Source of the DNA: Orobanche coerulescens
Taxonomy: Eukaryota > Streptophyta > Magnoliopsida > Lamiales > Orobanchaceae
Reading direction: 5' to 3'
NCBI GenBank assembly: GCA_033398695.1
Contig: CM065805.1
Span: forward strand, 76,476,762-76,540,761
Length of the DNA stretch: 64,000 nt
The notes under the pieces were generated by a model. That model saw only the letters and a list, made by a program, of their open reading frames with translations. It did no database searches and was not told the origin of the DNA. Made by a program: the position numbers and the translations under genes. Position 1 is the first letter of the stretch. Each line of letters opens with the position of its first letter. This document shows, piece after piece, positions 1 through 10,942 of this stretch.

Positions 1-608
1 ATCGCGAAAATTCTCCCACAACAAATTATTAAGTTTATAAGGTTTCAAGGTTTTTCTTCCCTCCATCGAGCTTTCGGGAAATTGAAATCCAAACCGGATG
101 TGCTATGCTTTCGAGTTATCGGGGTAGTCGTTCGGGGAGGACGGATAAATTACCGGGAGCGCATTAGATGCCTTCGGTTGGAGCAAATTTTATCCCTAGA
201 AACCTGATAGGTTGCCGGATAAGATTCAATTGTGAAACTGATTTGCGTCGATGGTATAAACTTAACTTGTTCACGAACCATAGAAACCATAAAGGTTGAT
301 GGGAATGAACAAGGGGAAAAAGAAGATCGAATCATCCATTAGATGGGTTGGTGTTGGACACCACTTTATGAAAATTAATAGATTAGAAACCTGTTCGGTT
401 GCCCTCTATTAAGATTTATAAAGAACTCGATCACCACTATGAAGTAGAGCGACAATGCTTCCGGATTTCGCATGGGAGTGTGTTGTTCCAATAAAAATAG
501 TGAGAGTTGGGTAACAAGAATAGAAAAGACCTTAATTCTATACTCAGATCATAATATAACAAGTCACTAATTAATCTTTTATACTTAAATGCACACATAA
601 TTCTCAAT
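1..608 (+). other. Copia-A untranslated leader
   Basis: Non-coding stretch before gag. It aligns by eye with the Copia-E leader at about 29478-30078, including the shared ATCGCG start, the CCTCCATC segment and the GATCACCACTATGAAGT segment. No primer binding site is visible, so it must lie before position 1. Confidence 0.7.
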
Positions 609-1425
609 ATGACAATGAATCCACTCGCAATTCTAATCGAGAAGAACACCCTGATTGGACCTAACTTTGTAGACTGGCTCCGCAATCTGATGATTGTCCT
701 CAGTATAGAGGCACTGGGATATGTCTTGGAGACGGACATTCCGGTGCCTCCTGTGCGGACCAGAGCCAATCAGGAAGAGATCGGAAACCACGAAAAGTGG
801 GTTAAGGATGACGTTAAAGTCCGTGCATACATGATGGCTTCTATGTCTAATGAGCTTCAGAGAGATCATCAGAAAATGACTTCTGCTAGGCAGATTCTAT
901 CTCACTTAACCGAACTTTATGGTGAGCATAGCAGAACTGCTAGATATGAGGTATCCAAGCAATTGTTCGGTGCCAGGATGAAGGAAGGTGAGAAGGTTGG
1001 GGAACATGTCCTCAGAATGATATCCATGATCGAGAGATTGGAGGCTCTTGATTTTAAAATGTATACTTCTCTCCAAACCGACCTTATCCTACAGTTTCTT
1101 TCTGATTCCTTCTCACAGTTTGTTATGAACCTTAACTGCAATGAGATTGCATGTAATTTAGCTGGGCTAATGAACAAACTGGTGACCGCACAGTCTCAGA
1201 TGAAGACTCCACAGATGAAGGAGTCTGCCCTTGTGATTTCTTCTGGACCTCAGAGGTCTAAGAACAAGAAGAAAAAGACCAAGAAGCAGACGGGACCACA
1301 AGCCAAGGACTTAAATGGAAAGGGCAAGGCCCCGATGGATCCGAAGAGCAAGAAGAAGGACGCTTGTCTCTAATGCGGTGAGCTGGGCCACTGGGTTAGA
1401 GACTGTCCAATTCTTCATGGCACTT
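609..1425 (+). pseudogene. gag: Copia-A gag (UBN2-type capsid plus broken CCHC knuckle)
   Basis: The ATG at 609 opens a 254-residue frame; a second ATG at 615 is equally possible. The N-terminus (residues 3-30, with the GPNFVDWLRNL motif) and the middle (about 60-200, with ARYEVSKQLFGARMKEGEKV) match copia gag of the UBN2/retrotran_gag type, which forms the capsid. The tail is Lys-rich (KNKKKKTKKQ). The frame stops at TAA 1371-1373, exactly at the second residue between the first two Cys of a C-x2-C-x4-H-x4-C knuckle. The remaining Cys, His and Cys follow in frame (CGELGHWVRDC). Copia-E has Asn at this place, so the stop is a lesion and this copy makes no intact nucleocapsid. Confidence 0.88.
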
Positions 1426-1445
1426 CAGGTACATAACTTTTAGTT

Positions 1446-1787
1446 TTGGAAACAAATTGTTTTGCTACTGTATTTTCTACTTCTTGGATACTGGATTATG
1501 GTGCTAGTTCTCATATTTGTACTGTGAATCAGGATCTGGAACAAAGTAGGAAGCTTGGAGCTGGAGAAGTAATGATCACTGTCGGAAGCGGACATAGTGT
1601 CGAGGCAACTTACATAAGATCACTTCTTTTGGGTTTAGAATCCGGTTTTGTTCTGACTTTAGAAGATATACTTGTTTTGCCTAAGGGGCATAAAACATTG
1701 TATCCATTTCGGTCATGGACCGAAGAAGCTTTTCATTTTTCATTGGTGATGGTTCCTGCAAAAAAAATTAGTTCAGAAATAAACTAG
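1446..1787 (+). pseudogene. Copia-A protease fragment
   Basis: An aspartic protease active-site region is visible as WILDYGASSHIC near the start. The family has D-S/T-G, so Ser/Thr is replaced by Tyr (TAT). The C-terminal part has the usual LEDILVLP segment followed by KGHK. A frame change and an in-frame stop separate it from gag (about 1430), and another frame change near 1760-1787 separates it from the integrase. The protease normally cuts the gag-pol polyprotein inside the particle; this copy would be inactive. Confidence 0.8.
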
Positions 1788-2780
1788 TGGGTACTGCTAC
1801 ATTGTTAAATGGATTGTATCATCTGAATCTCAGCAACAAAGTAGTTGTGAATACTATGACTATAAAACGTGGTAGGGATGAAACCAATCAAGTTTTAAAA
1901 TGGCATCTTAGACTTGGTCATGTTGGTCAGACCAAGGTTTACAAAATGGAAAAAGATGGACTTATGGGTCCATTGGGATCGGATCCCTTTCCTACTTGTG
2001 AATCTTGCCTTAAAGGCAAAATGACTAAGTCCCCCTTCACAGGGACTTTTGAAAGAGCCGCTGATAAACTGGGATTAATCCATACCGACGTTTGTGGTGC
2101 TTTGGAAGCAGCACGTGACGGATATCAATATTTCATTACGTTTACAGATGATCATACTAGGTATGATTATGTATACTTAATGAAACATAAATTCGAGGCT
2201 TTTGAGAAATTCCAGGAATTCAAGGCCCTAGTCGAGAAATAAACTGGTAATCATATCAAATCACTTCGGTCGGACCGAGGTGGCGAGTATATGAGTACGA
2301 AGTTTGAGGAGCTCCTTAAGGAGCAAGGAATAGTTTCACAACTAACACCTCCAGGTACTCCTCAGTTAAATGGTGTGTCAGAAAGAAGGAATCAGACCTT
2401 GTTGAACATGGTCCGTTCCATGCTGGGCTATAGTGACTTGCCGATTTACCTGTGGGGGTATGCACTCCTGACTGCCGCTTACATCTTGAACAGATGTCCT
2501 TCCAAATCCATTCCTAAAACTCCACATGAGATGTAGGAGGGCAGGAAACCACGTCTTAATCATATTAGGATTTGGGAATGTCCCGCCTATGTCAAGAAGA
2601 CTAAGGTGGAGAAGTTGGTAGCGAGGTCCGCGAAGGGACGTTTCATTGGATTCCCGTTTGAGACGATGGGTTATCTATTCTACATGCCTGAAGATCGAAA
2701 GATCGTTGTTGCTTTACAAGCACACTTCCTGGAAGATGAGTTCATTCAGGAAGGCGGAGCAGGTAGAAGTATTTCTTTAG
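1787..2780 (+). pseudogene. Copia-A integrase (GAG-pre-integrase, catalytic core, C-terminal part)
   Basis: The zinc-binding N-domain shows WHLRLGHVGQ and CESCLKGKMTK (HHCC). The catalytic core keeps the D-D-E triad: Asp in HTDVCG (codon 2087-2089), Asp in SLRSDRGGEY and Glu in NGVSERRN. The frame is cut by TAA at 2240-2242, where copia integrases have Gln (CAA to TAA), and by another stop near 2534 (HEM*EGRKP). The downstream C-terminal segment (YVKKTKVEKL, GRFIGFPFET) can be followed to about 2780. The enzyme would insert cDNA into the genome; this copy is dead from stops although its triad survives. Confidence 0.88.
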
Positions 2781-4100
2781 AATAATACAATGAAACTCCT
2801 CGGGAGACACCTGTGTAAGAAACTGGAACTGAACCTTCTGAAACACAAGTACAACCACCTCATAGGTCTAGTAGGGTATCTCATTTACCTGAGAGGTATA
2901 GTTTTATGCACGTGGAGGAACTGGGTTTCCACGAGGTTCCAGGTGATAAATGAGAGACCGACCCGCGACCAATGACCTAGCAATGGTGGATGTAGACTCC
3001 ATGAAATAGATTGTAGCAGTCTTCATGTAGTTGAGACCTTCATTTTGACGAGGCAGACAAAGAGTTTGACTTCGTGCAAAATGAAGAGAAACCCTGTGTA
3101 TACAAGAGGGTTAGTGGGAGCTAGATCGCATTCTTAGTACTATATGTATATGACATTCTACTAATAGGAAATGATGTGGTAATGCTAAGTTCTGTGAAAG
3201 CTTGGTTTTCGAGTAATTTCTCCATGAAAGACTTGGGAGAAGAAACCTATATTCTTGGTATTCGGCTCTACCGGGATAGAGCGAAGAGAACAATAGATCT
3301 TTCCCAAGCCCTCTATATAGATAAGATCTTAAAGCGGTTTAAGATGGATGATTCTAAAAGAGGGTTCTTTCCGATGCGACATGGAATAAAACTCACCTCG
3401 AAGATGTTTCCTCAAAGTGAGGAACAACGACGGGAAATGAGTAATATACCATTTGCATCGGCCATGGGTAGCCTTATGTATGCTATGTTGTGTACGAGAC
3501 CTGACATTGCGCATGCTGTAAGCGTGGTGAATATGTTTCAGGCAAACCCAGGTAGGGAATATTGGACTGCCGTAAAGAACGTTCTCAAGTACTTAAGAAG
3601 GACTAGAGATATGGTTCTGATGTATGGCGATGGAGAATTGGATATGGTGGTATTCACTGATTCGGACTTCCAGGGACAGAAGGATGACTCGATGTCTACT
3701 TCTGGCTACATATTTACTCTTAATGGAGGAGCAGTACCTTGGCATAGTGCCAAGTATAGCGTGACTGCAAATTCCACCTATTGGGCTGAGTATAAAGCGG
3801 CCTCAGAGGCCTTCAAAGGAAGGATTTAGAAGTTACTGGGTAAACTTCATGTGACACCTTGTGCTGTGCTGCCAGAGCGGTAGCACAGGCCTAAGAGCCG
3901 AGGTTTCACAACAGTACCAAACATATTGAGAGAGAGTATGATCTCGTAAGAGATTTTGTTCGCAAAGAGATACATTATGCTGCATAGAGTAGAGTCAGCC
4001 GACCACGTCGCTGATCCACTAACCAAGCCATTTTCTCAGATTAACTTAGGGCTTCATATGGAAAACATCGGTATTAGATACCATAGTGTGTGGCATTGAG
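2781..4100 (+). pseudogene. Copia-A reverse transcriptase/RNase H remnant
   Basis: The RT N-terminal half is shortened by deletion and full of stops (2781-3130). The catalytic motif reads YVYDILL at 3143-3163 where YVDD is expected, a GAT-to-TAT change that removes one catalytic Asp. From 3176 to 3829 an open stretch contains FSMKDLGE, YILGIRLYRDR, the SLMYAMLCTRPDI region and RNase H motifs (FTDSDFQG, STSGYIF). The RNase H end is degraded but ADHVADPLTKPFSQ can be read near 4000-4035. The two domains make cDNA and remove template RNA; this copy is inactive. Confidence 0.85.
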
Positions 4101-4114
4101 TGCAAGTGGGAGAT
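4101..4114 (+). other. Copia-A polypurine tract
   Basis: The purine-rich TGCAAGTGGGAGAT directly precedes the TG of the 3' LTR at 4115. This is the usual plus-strand primer position. Copia-C has the same AAGTGGGAGAT on the minus strand next to its LTR. Confidence 0.75.
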
Positions 4115-4573
4115 TGTTTGGAGTATGCCCTCGAACGCCACTCAGAGGATGTTGAGTGAGGGCATTGTACTTGTAATTATGTAAATCATTAATATAAGGC
4201 AATGAATGTTTCTTTATTTACTGGTAGTTACTGGCATTCCTAACTCGTAAATATACATATAGAAACTAGTGCGTGTATTTGAGAGCAAAACGTTCCACTC
4301 CTTATTGGATAAGGGGGTCGGCACTGGAAAAGTTTATAGCTCAAATACTTAATCGTTCGCAAGTCGATGAAACTTGACTGGGCGTTAAGTTTATGTGAAG
4401 ACTTGTATAACGTGTTCTTTGACATGGAGAGTGCCTGTTGAACGCTAATGGTTAGTGGGAGCACACGTTATAGGTATGCTAATTGGATTAGTATACTCGA
4501 ACCGACTCACCCTCGATTCGTCACACGGATTTCACTCCGGGACAATCATTGACGGAATCGAAAGGTTCTGATA
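4115..4573 (+). repeat. Copia-A 3' LTR, first part
   Basis: Begins TGTTTGGAGTATGCCC right after the polypurine tract. It is interrupted at 4573 by a solo gypsy LTR; the last five bases, TGATA (4569-4573), are repeated at 8041-8045. Confidence 0.85.
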
Positions 4574-5641
4574 TGTAACACCCCCAGAGCCCACCGGGAA
4601 TATTACAGCATCGTGGGCCCCGAGATAGAAGCCACAAGGCTGAAGGATATTTTCGCAAACATTTACAAATGCCCAAGAGGCTAACAACGGTACTATCTTT
4701 TAAAAACCATTCGAAGACTTTATAAAACTCGTTTATCAAAACCGTCGTAGAATCTCATTTGAAACCACAAGGCCCAAAATGCCAAAACTCAACAGGTTAA
4801 AAAGATACGTTAAGCTATCGCTTACACGTACTGATAGAACAAATTTAGAAAATGATTTCCAAAGTAACCTAAGTTACCAGATACCAATAGGTCATTTTAA
4901 AAATACTCATGCAGCAGAAAAAGACAAACGATTAAAATACTCTAGCAGCGGAATACAAGAACTGATCAGGAAACTCAATACACAAATACATGCCCTAGCC
5001 AGTATCCTCCGGGAAGTTCATCTCTCCACGACCGCTACAAGATTGATAATCCAAGAACCTAAAAAGAAAACCCACGACGGGGTCAGCCATAATATCCAAC
5101 AATGATAACTATCACATCTCGTTGATAAGTACATACCAATGAAAATACTAAGTAAGAATACGACCAATATAATCTTACCGCCATAACTTTACCAACTCGT
5201 GATAATAATTGCCAAGGTTCACACCTCGTAACCTTTCAACAACACAATAAGCTAATACCGAAAGATCTGTATTGTATCTCAATAATACCCAAGGTTTTCA
5301 AAACATTACCATAACTCACTGCTACGGAATCTACTAACTCTGTCCAACCCAATCCGTCGGGTAACATCATCACATCTAAACACGATAATCGATTGTCCAT
5401 CAAAGACAAATACCAAAGGAAATACGGAACATACCTGAGAATGCGCAATGCCACGACGAATCTCGTCAATCTAATTCAAGATCAGATCAATACAACATAC
5501 GGACATGGTCCTAACACAAGACCTACAAATGCATACTCATATGACAACGTCAATATGCTCACATCAATAACAACACTGTATACCTATGGCAAACCCATAA
5601 TATATATATGCACAATGACAACATCACATATGGTAATCCAA

Positions 5642-5775
5642 CGATCCAGCGCACACAGCTATGGATCCCCATGATGATCCCGTCGGACCAACGCATGGTG
5701 GCAATACCTGTCCAGCGATCCAGCGCACACAGCTATAGATATCCCATGTTGATCCCGTCGGGACAACGTATGGTG
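5642..5775 (-). repeat. 70-bp minisatellite in solo LTR, two units
   Basis: Two tandem units start CGATCCAGCGCACACAGCTA at about 5642 and 5715. Each contains GATCCCGTCGG and a GTATGGTG/GCATGGTG end. The same unit is repeated two or three times in Gypsy-3, Gypsy-4 and the fragment at 27819-28615. Confidence 0.85.
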
Positions 5776-6545
5776 TACATATGACAACAATGCACAACTG
5801 CACAAAACAACAGTACACAGTGCACGACAACAACCGTGCACAAATGCATGACAACAACGATACATGAATGTATCACGACATGATCGACACAAATGATAAA
5901 AATGATTAGAGTACTTGCCCCGAGTCCTTCGAGAATGATCTCAATGTCTAAACCATCACGAACCATTATCCTCAATACTCGACGGTCCAAAGTATCACGA
6001 ATTGAAGATAATTCATACCTTCATCTTTATCACAATATATCCTCGATATACAAGTATACCAATAACAAAAGTAAATCATATACATTATGATTTAGATTCC
6101 CAAAACTAGAATACGATTTATAATCCCAAATCTACTGTGATTACGATTATAAACATTGTTATACAAATTATACACGAATGAAATGGAAACCATTCATTAA
6201 ATACTATAAACTGAGCAAGTAATAAGTTACCTCGATACTCATACAACGACGAGGAAGTTGTTACCAAATCCATTGCCGTCATCTACAAGTTCCTCGGTCC
6301 CAATTAATGTAATTCACGAACATTCTCGAACATGACCGCAACGCATAGTTCTAATCACCGATCAATAATCTCAACCTATTACAATAATCGATAAACAACA
6401 AGTTCGACAACAATCAACAATCAATAAAACCAATTCACAAACCCAACGGCTCAACAATATCTCGGTTAACCACAAGTCTAACCAAACCAACTTAAACGAT
6501 CACGAATTCATAACCGAAACAGAATATACTACCTTGCCTATTGAC

Positions 6546-6630
6546 TTAGCGCACATTAATTACTTAACGTAGCGTGTGCTAAGTTGCTCCCGTTAGCGTG
6601 CGCTAGCCAGTAGGCTTAGCGTGCGCTAAT
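6546..6630. promoter_or_regulatory. Downstream palindrome cluster, TTAGCG type
   Basis: Four sites related to TTAGCGTGCGCTAA lie within 85 bp (starts near 6546, 6570, 6592 and 6615). On the transcribed minus strand this is about 680-760 nt downstream of the TATA box, inside the predicted intron. Confidence 0.7.
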
Positions 6631-7305
6631 GACATGCAGTTGCATGTATTTCAGATATCGATCAGCATATGGCGATTATCAAGAACACTAAGTGATTCTG
6701 AACCATGTTCAAAGCTATCAAAACAATGAAATCCGATATCCTTTAACATACAAACAATCATTCAACTTATAATCCAAGTCCTATATCCATATATCATCTT
6801 CCTCAATATCAACATCATGAAACATTAAGAACGTAACAACACTTCTATAATCTATCATTACAAAGATTAATCATCAACAATGACATCAACATCCACAAAG
6901 GAGAAGAAGGATTAACCAACTTATCTCACGAAAACGAAGTACATGATTCAAATCACACGAATCATATTAATATCATCATACTCCGGTAATCCATCTCATA
7001 ATCATGCTTGTCAACTTGTTTATATGATAATCATTAACTCAAGAACATCAATCTTCATTCCAAAACGAAATCCAAAGGTGAAGAGTAATTGCCTTGTATA
7101 GACGAACCATAAAGGAGAACAATCAACTTCATTGCAAGAATCATCAATAAATTCAAGAACAAGACTTTACTCCATATTCCTCAGCTTAATCTTGTTAAAG
7201 ATCATCATCTCTCAATGTTTGGAACCTCGAACTTCTCTCTAAAAACTATCTCTCTCGAAATAAAGGACGGAATGGCCGAATGAAGATAATTCACATCTGC
7301 AATCA

Positions 7306-7785
7306 TATATATACTAACTATTATTAGCGTGCGCTACTTTTCCTTAGTAGCGTGCGCTATCTTGGTCCAGAGGTGACTGTTTTGCTTCGCACATCAGCTT
7401 ACGTACATAATGCCCATGCAATAACATACGTAAATTACACTATCTAGCGCACGCAATTTCTTAGACCTTAGTGTGCGCTAATCGTAGTTGACTTGATACA
7501 GTCCGCACCTACCCCCGTGTCCCCATATGCTGAAAGCACTGACGAGGATAAGATTTCTTTTTGTCCGATCTGCAATTAGCGTCCGCTAGTCCTTAGGTTT
7601 TAGCGTGCGTTAGTACTACATTACAACATCCGTTGACTCATCGTCACATGCACCGAAAGTGACCGGGTCCACACATAGATTCCTTCTGATCTGGTCTGTA
7701 ATAGCGTTCGTTATCTTTTTCCTCTAGCGTGCGCTAAACCAGAACGATAGCGTGCGCTAGGCATGTATATTAGCGTGCGCTAATA
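7306..7785 (-). promoter_or_regulatory. Solo LTR promoter: TATA box plus U3 palindrome array
   Basis: TATATATA at 7306-7313 is followed (upstream in the minus orientation) by about ten sites matching or nearly matching TTAGCGTGCGCTAA between 7324 and 7785. The nearest site starts 10 nt from the TATA box. Downstream of the TATA box the minus strand is pyrimidine-rich and then AG-rich, like a plant 5' untranslated region. Confidence 0.7.
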
Positions 7786-8040
7786 ATGTTACACTTAGCC
7801 ATTTTCAGCTACTCTTGTCCAACGTCTCAACATACAGAATACGAACATACGGCATAATGAATACATATACTCAACACATTATATCCTCAAATACAATTGT
7901 CGACCAAATACGACAATTATACCAATACTCACATCTCAGTCTTTAATTTATTTTATCCATACTGTACAGATTCCACACTGTAAAATATAACTCGGATAAA
8001 ATAATATTAAACAACAGTAGTAGAAATTCCGGATATTACA

Positions 8041-9564
8041 TGATAGGTATTCGTGAACCTTCGACTTGAGGATTTAGTAGGGATGTGCTTGTGACGTCAA
8101 GATTTTCATTAGAGTAGTTCGACCCCATAAACCGGGAGGTGGGGGTCAACCTCGACGTGCGTCTTGACGGGCAAGTAGCAGGTCCTGCTGAATACCAAGA
8201 TAGAATTCTTTCTCACGTTAGTGAGCGGGTTATATGTCCTATGCGGTTATTGGCAGATGAGATCAAAAGTCTTTGGCCAAAGCATTGGAGCTAGTTGTAT
8301 TGGATAAACGAGAGCTCGATGATCTTGATTTGCATTAACGCATGCACAGCGTCAAGTAATAGATAGGGTTTGGCTGACCGTGACCCTATAACTTGATCGG
8401 GACATTTGAAAGAAGGGTTTATACTTATACTGGTATTCACGACAGAATGGTTCTTGAATGATCCCAATCATTCGTTCTCAGTTGGGGTATAGTGTAAGCC
8501 GCCAGGCTGGTTAGGTGGTGCTACTACTCTTTGGTTCCTCCCATTGCTGACTGAGACAGACCTACCAAGTCGCGCAATAGGATTGACGACGGAATAATCA
8601 AGCTAATTCTCTCATTATAAATATTAGATATTAGATATCAAATTAATTGGGACATTGGATGTCTAAATTGATTTATTGGATAAATTAATTTACTGCCTAA
8701 TGAATTAAATAAATTACTGGGTGATTAATTTAATTCATAGCTATAATTATTTCTTGGAGAAATTAATTATATTATTTTGAATTTTATATGATTAATTAAT
8801 TGGATTAATAAATTAATATAAATACATCGGAACGGAATCAGAGTTTAACTGTTTGGACTCACGAGAGTCCGAAATAGACCAAACTCATATTCCCCTTCTA
8901 GATGGCTGCCCCCCTTCACCTAACCCCTCTTGGTCATTGTATCCATTTTATAATGGAAGACAAATGACTTTAAGAGATATGGTATCTCTTATTATATTAT
9001 AAAGGGGATTTGATGTGTTGGGTTGGTAGAATAAAATGAAGACTTGGGACACTCTTCACACATGTTGTACGAAGGATTTGTGTTCAGTAAAGAGAGAAGA
9101 AAAGGTTTCCTGGAGTCTTCACAAGTGTTCTTCTTCTTCGTATATTTTCTTTGAGAAATATTATGAGGAATTAATTGAGAGATACAGATTATACAACTTG
9201 GAGTCTTATGATCAAAAGCTTCATCATCTGATTCTAGCCGTAACCTTGGAGGTTAATTGGGTGATCGTCGTTCCGTTCGTTTCTCCGGCGCGTGACAAGA
9301 AGAGACGCGGTGTTTTGGCGTTGGATCATCCAAGGGCTTGGAGCACTTTGGATCGCTGGGATTTACAACTAGAGCTTGGGGAATAGCTCAAGAGAAGGAA
9401 TCCATTTAATCAACAGACTACAAGGGTATTATTTCGAATCTTCCTTTGTTAATTTTAATATTCGTATATATGTAGCTCGATCGATCCTCGTTGGGATTCG
9501 GATCGAATTAATTTTCATTTTACCGCTTCCACTGGGCCTTCGATTTAGGCACCGAATCCCAACA
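8041..9564 (+). repeat. Copia-A 3' LTR, second part
   Basis: Resumes with the second TGATA copy and ends with ACCGAATCCCAACA, a typical copia LTR end. It includes an AT-rich tract (8600-8830). The ORFs at 9036-9386 and 9376-9681 lie in or across the LTR end and match no family I recognise, so I do not call them genes. Confidence 0.8.
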
Positions 9565-9566
9565 TC

Positions 9567-9644
9567 GACATATTCACAAAACCTCTTAGCACAACAAGGT
9601 TCTGTATGCTCCGCCAAGAATTGGGAATGCTACAGCTCGACTAA
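9567..9644 (+). pseudogene. Copia-B (copy 1) pol C-terminus
   Basis: An open stretch from GAC at 9567 to TAA at 9642-9644 reads as the last residues of a copia RNase H/pol, with DIFTKPL and RFCMLRQELGML. The same end is present on the minus strand at about 18628-18700. The upstream pol was separated by the Copia-A insertion and is outside the window. Confidence 0.85.
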
Positions 9645-10502
9645 AATTCCCTGTAATTTTTTCATTTCATTCATCAATTAAGAGGTAATGCTGCAAGACC
9701 CATGAATACACTGTCCATTTTAATTAATCGTACACTCAGAACTACGAGCTATATCCTTAAGGTAGGAAGAAGAAGGTATAATTACCTTCCTACAGATGAA
9801 CTGGGCATTAATTAAGGGGAAACACAATAGGACCCAAGAATACAACATTAATTATTAATTGCTGCAAGAATTGAATCATGTATGTCCCTTTTAAGGGAAA
9901 ACACTGTACTTTCATGGATACAACACAAATACTGTAGGATTTTAATTAATATTTTAAGCATATCTACTTTCATACACTTAAACCTTGTCGAAATAGTTTC
10001 TAGTCCATGTGTATCGTCAGAATTTAAAATGATTTATCTTTCAATACTGAAAGGATATCTGGATTTTAATACCTTAAGTCACGCAATTTTAAAATTCAAA
10101 CAGCCTAAACGTGCAATAGTGGAAGCTGAATTGTGTCAAGGGTGGGACCGGGCATTAATTTCGGAAACTGATGGATTAGATGTACAAGTTACACCTAGAT
10201 TCATCCTGTATGTTTATTCAAAGACGGTTCACATCCCTTAAATCTGACCGGTCACTGTAACCTAGCTTTCCTGCATACTATAAAAGGGCCGGTATGCTGA
10301 TCCACGGACTCTTTACGCTTTCTGCATATTAAACTAGCCTACAACATACAACTTACATAACTTTAATCTTTCTATCTACTCTCTCTGCAAAATATCTTCT
10401 TCTCAAACTTCATCACTCTCTCTAAAAAAGCACATCATTATCGATGACTTAATCTTCGCTCGCTCTATTCCTCAAGAGCGCATAATCTCAGAGGACGAAG
10501 AT
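9645..10502 (+). other. Copia-B region between pol and extra ORF (LTR-like or intergenic)
   Basis: Non-coding stretch of 858 bp, present in shortened and inverted form at 18121-18627. It starts with a purine tract (AAGAGGTAATG here, GAGGGGGGATG in the inverted copy) followed by TGCTGCAAGACCC or TGTTGTAAGACCC, which looks like a polypurine tract/LTR junction. It ends with a TATA box at 10279-10286 and a CT-rich leader. No primer binding site is seen before 10503. It is either a short LTR or an intergenic promoter region. The ORF at 9882-10241 lies inside and is probably accidental. Confidence 0.6.
10279..10286 (+). promoter_or_regulatory. TATA box upstream of Copia-B extra ORF
   Basis: TATAAAAG in the context ACTATAAAAGGGCC lies 217 bp before the ATG at 10503. 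The intervening sequence is rich in C and T, like a plant leader. The inverted copy has lost this segment by a deletion of about 370 bp. Confidence 0.55.
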
Positions 10503-10942
10503 ATGTCTGGGATGAACATGGTCATTTCTCGCATTAAGCAAACCGGTATGCACAAGTTGGGTAGTCTTCACCTTGAAAACTATGATGAACAGATCGTAGA
10601 GGAATTTTTACTGGATGCTGAATTCCAATATACATTTGAGATTAAGGGTTCTGCCCTTACTGCCATTTTTAGCACTATGCATGAGAAGGAGATCTCCATT
10701 AGTCAGGAACTCCTTGAAAAACTGTACAAGTTGCCCTGTGATTGACTATCTTTGGAGGAGATGGAAACCATTGGCTCTAAAAATCTGTTGGAGGCCTACT
10801 TTAATCTATTCAATGGAAACTCTCTGCCATCTCAAGTGCATCTGTCATGCAACAAGAGGAACTTCACCCTCCCCTATCTTTATCTTCATGACTTTCGTTG
10901 CAGGATTGTGGAGAATCACAGTGAAGCCTTTGAGTTGTGCAC
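10503..10942 (+). pseudogene. Copia-B extra ORF, 5' part (unknown family)
   Basis: The ATG at 10503 follows the TATA box and leader. The product has a stretch VEEFLLDAEFQYTFEIKGSA, then KEISISQELLEKLYKLP. A TGA at 10743-10745 replaces a Gly codon (GGA in the inverted copy). The frame then continues (SLEEMETIGSKNLLEAYF, VENHSEAFELC) to the LARD-1 insertion at 10943 and resumes in frame at 15872. It is not gag, protease, integrase or RT. It resembles ORFs sometimes annotated as putative plant transposon protein; I also recall mint-order proteins labelled dystroglycan-like with similar motifs, which is unchecked. Function unknown; its place after pol is that of the env-like ORF of SIRE-type copia elements. 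Confidence 0.55.

Larger units (their letters stand above)
5059..7092 (-). other. Predicted LTR intron of the solo LTR
   Basis: On the minus strand a donor-like ACAAG/GCAATT lies at 7092, 214 nt downstream of the TATA box. An acceptor TTTTCTTTTTAG/GTT lies at 5061-5059. The donor is GC rather than GT; the same place in Gypsy-1 reads GAG/GTAATT. The assignment rests on matching positions in four other LTRs, not on RNA. Confidence 0.45.
4574..8040 (-). mobile_element. Solo gypsy LTR (3467 bp) with perfect target duplication
   Basis: The sequence begins TGTAACACCC and ends GATATTACA, the inverted termini shared by the gypsy LTRs at 43243, 49735 and 58503. It is flanked by TGATA on both sides (4569-4573, 8041-8045). 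No gag or pol lies inside, so it is a solo LTR left by LTR-LTR recombination. The minus strand is the transcribed strand, judged from the TATA box at 7306-7313. It carries the TTAGCG-type palindrome arrays, a 70-bp minisatellite and intron-like signals. ORFs in it, for example 4779-5105, look accidental. Confidence 0.93.
1..9564 (+). mobile_element. Copia-A: Ty1/copia element, 5' LTR outside window
   Basis: The order leader, gag with CCHC knuckle, protease, GAG-pre-integrase, integrase, RT, RNase H is the Ty1/copia order. A polypurine tract at 4101-4114 is followed by an LTR that starts TGTTTGGAG at 4115 and ends CCCAACA at 9564, a typical copia LTR end. Without the solo LTR inserted in it, this LTR is about 2.0 kb. 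The right flank (9565 on) is the pol end of another copia element, so Copia-A inserted into Copia-B. All reading frames are broken. Copia-E at 28.6-43.2 kb belongs to the same or a close family. The 5' LTR and left target duplication lie outside the window. Confidence 0.9.

Noticed and set aside
4779..5105. 108-residue ORF in the solo LTR
   Set aside because: It is on the strand opposite to LTR transcription, has no recognisable domain and has no counterpart in related LTRs.
5624..5990. Overlapping Cys/Val-rich minus ORFs in the solo LTR
   Set aside because: They come from the 70-bp minisatellite and neighbouring GT-rich sequence and appear in shifting frames in other LTRs (28000, 50180, 57492, 58869).
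9036..9386. 116-residue ORF that could be a host gene
   Set aside because: It lies wholly inside the Copia-A 3' LTR and resembles no family I know.
9645..10502. Definite LTR call for the Copia-B spacer
   Set aside because: A purine tract/TG junction and a TATA box fit, but no primer binding site and no CA-ended terminus could be placed before the ORF, so it is left open.
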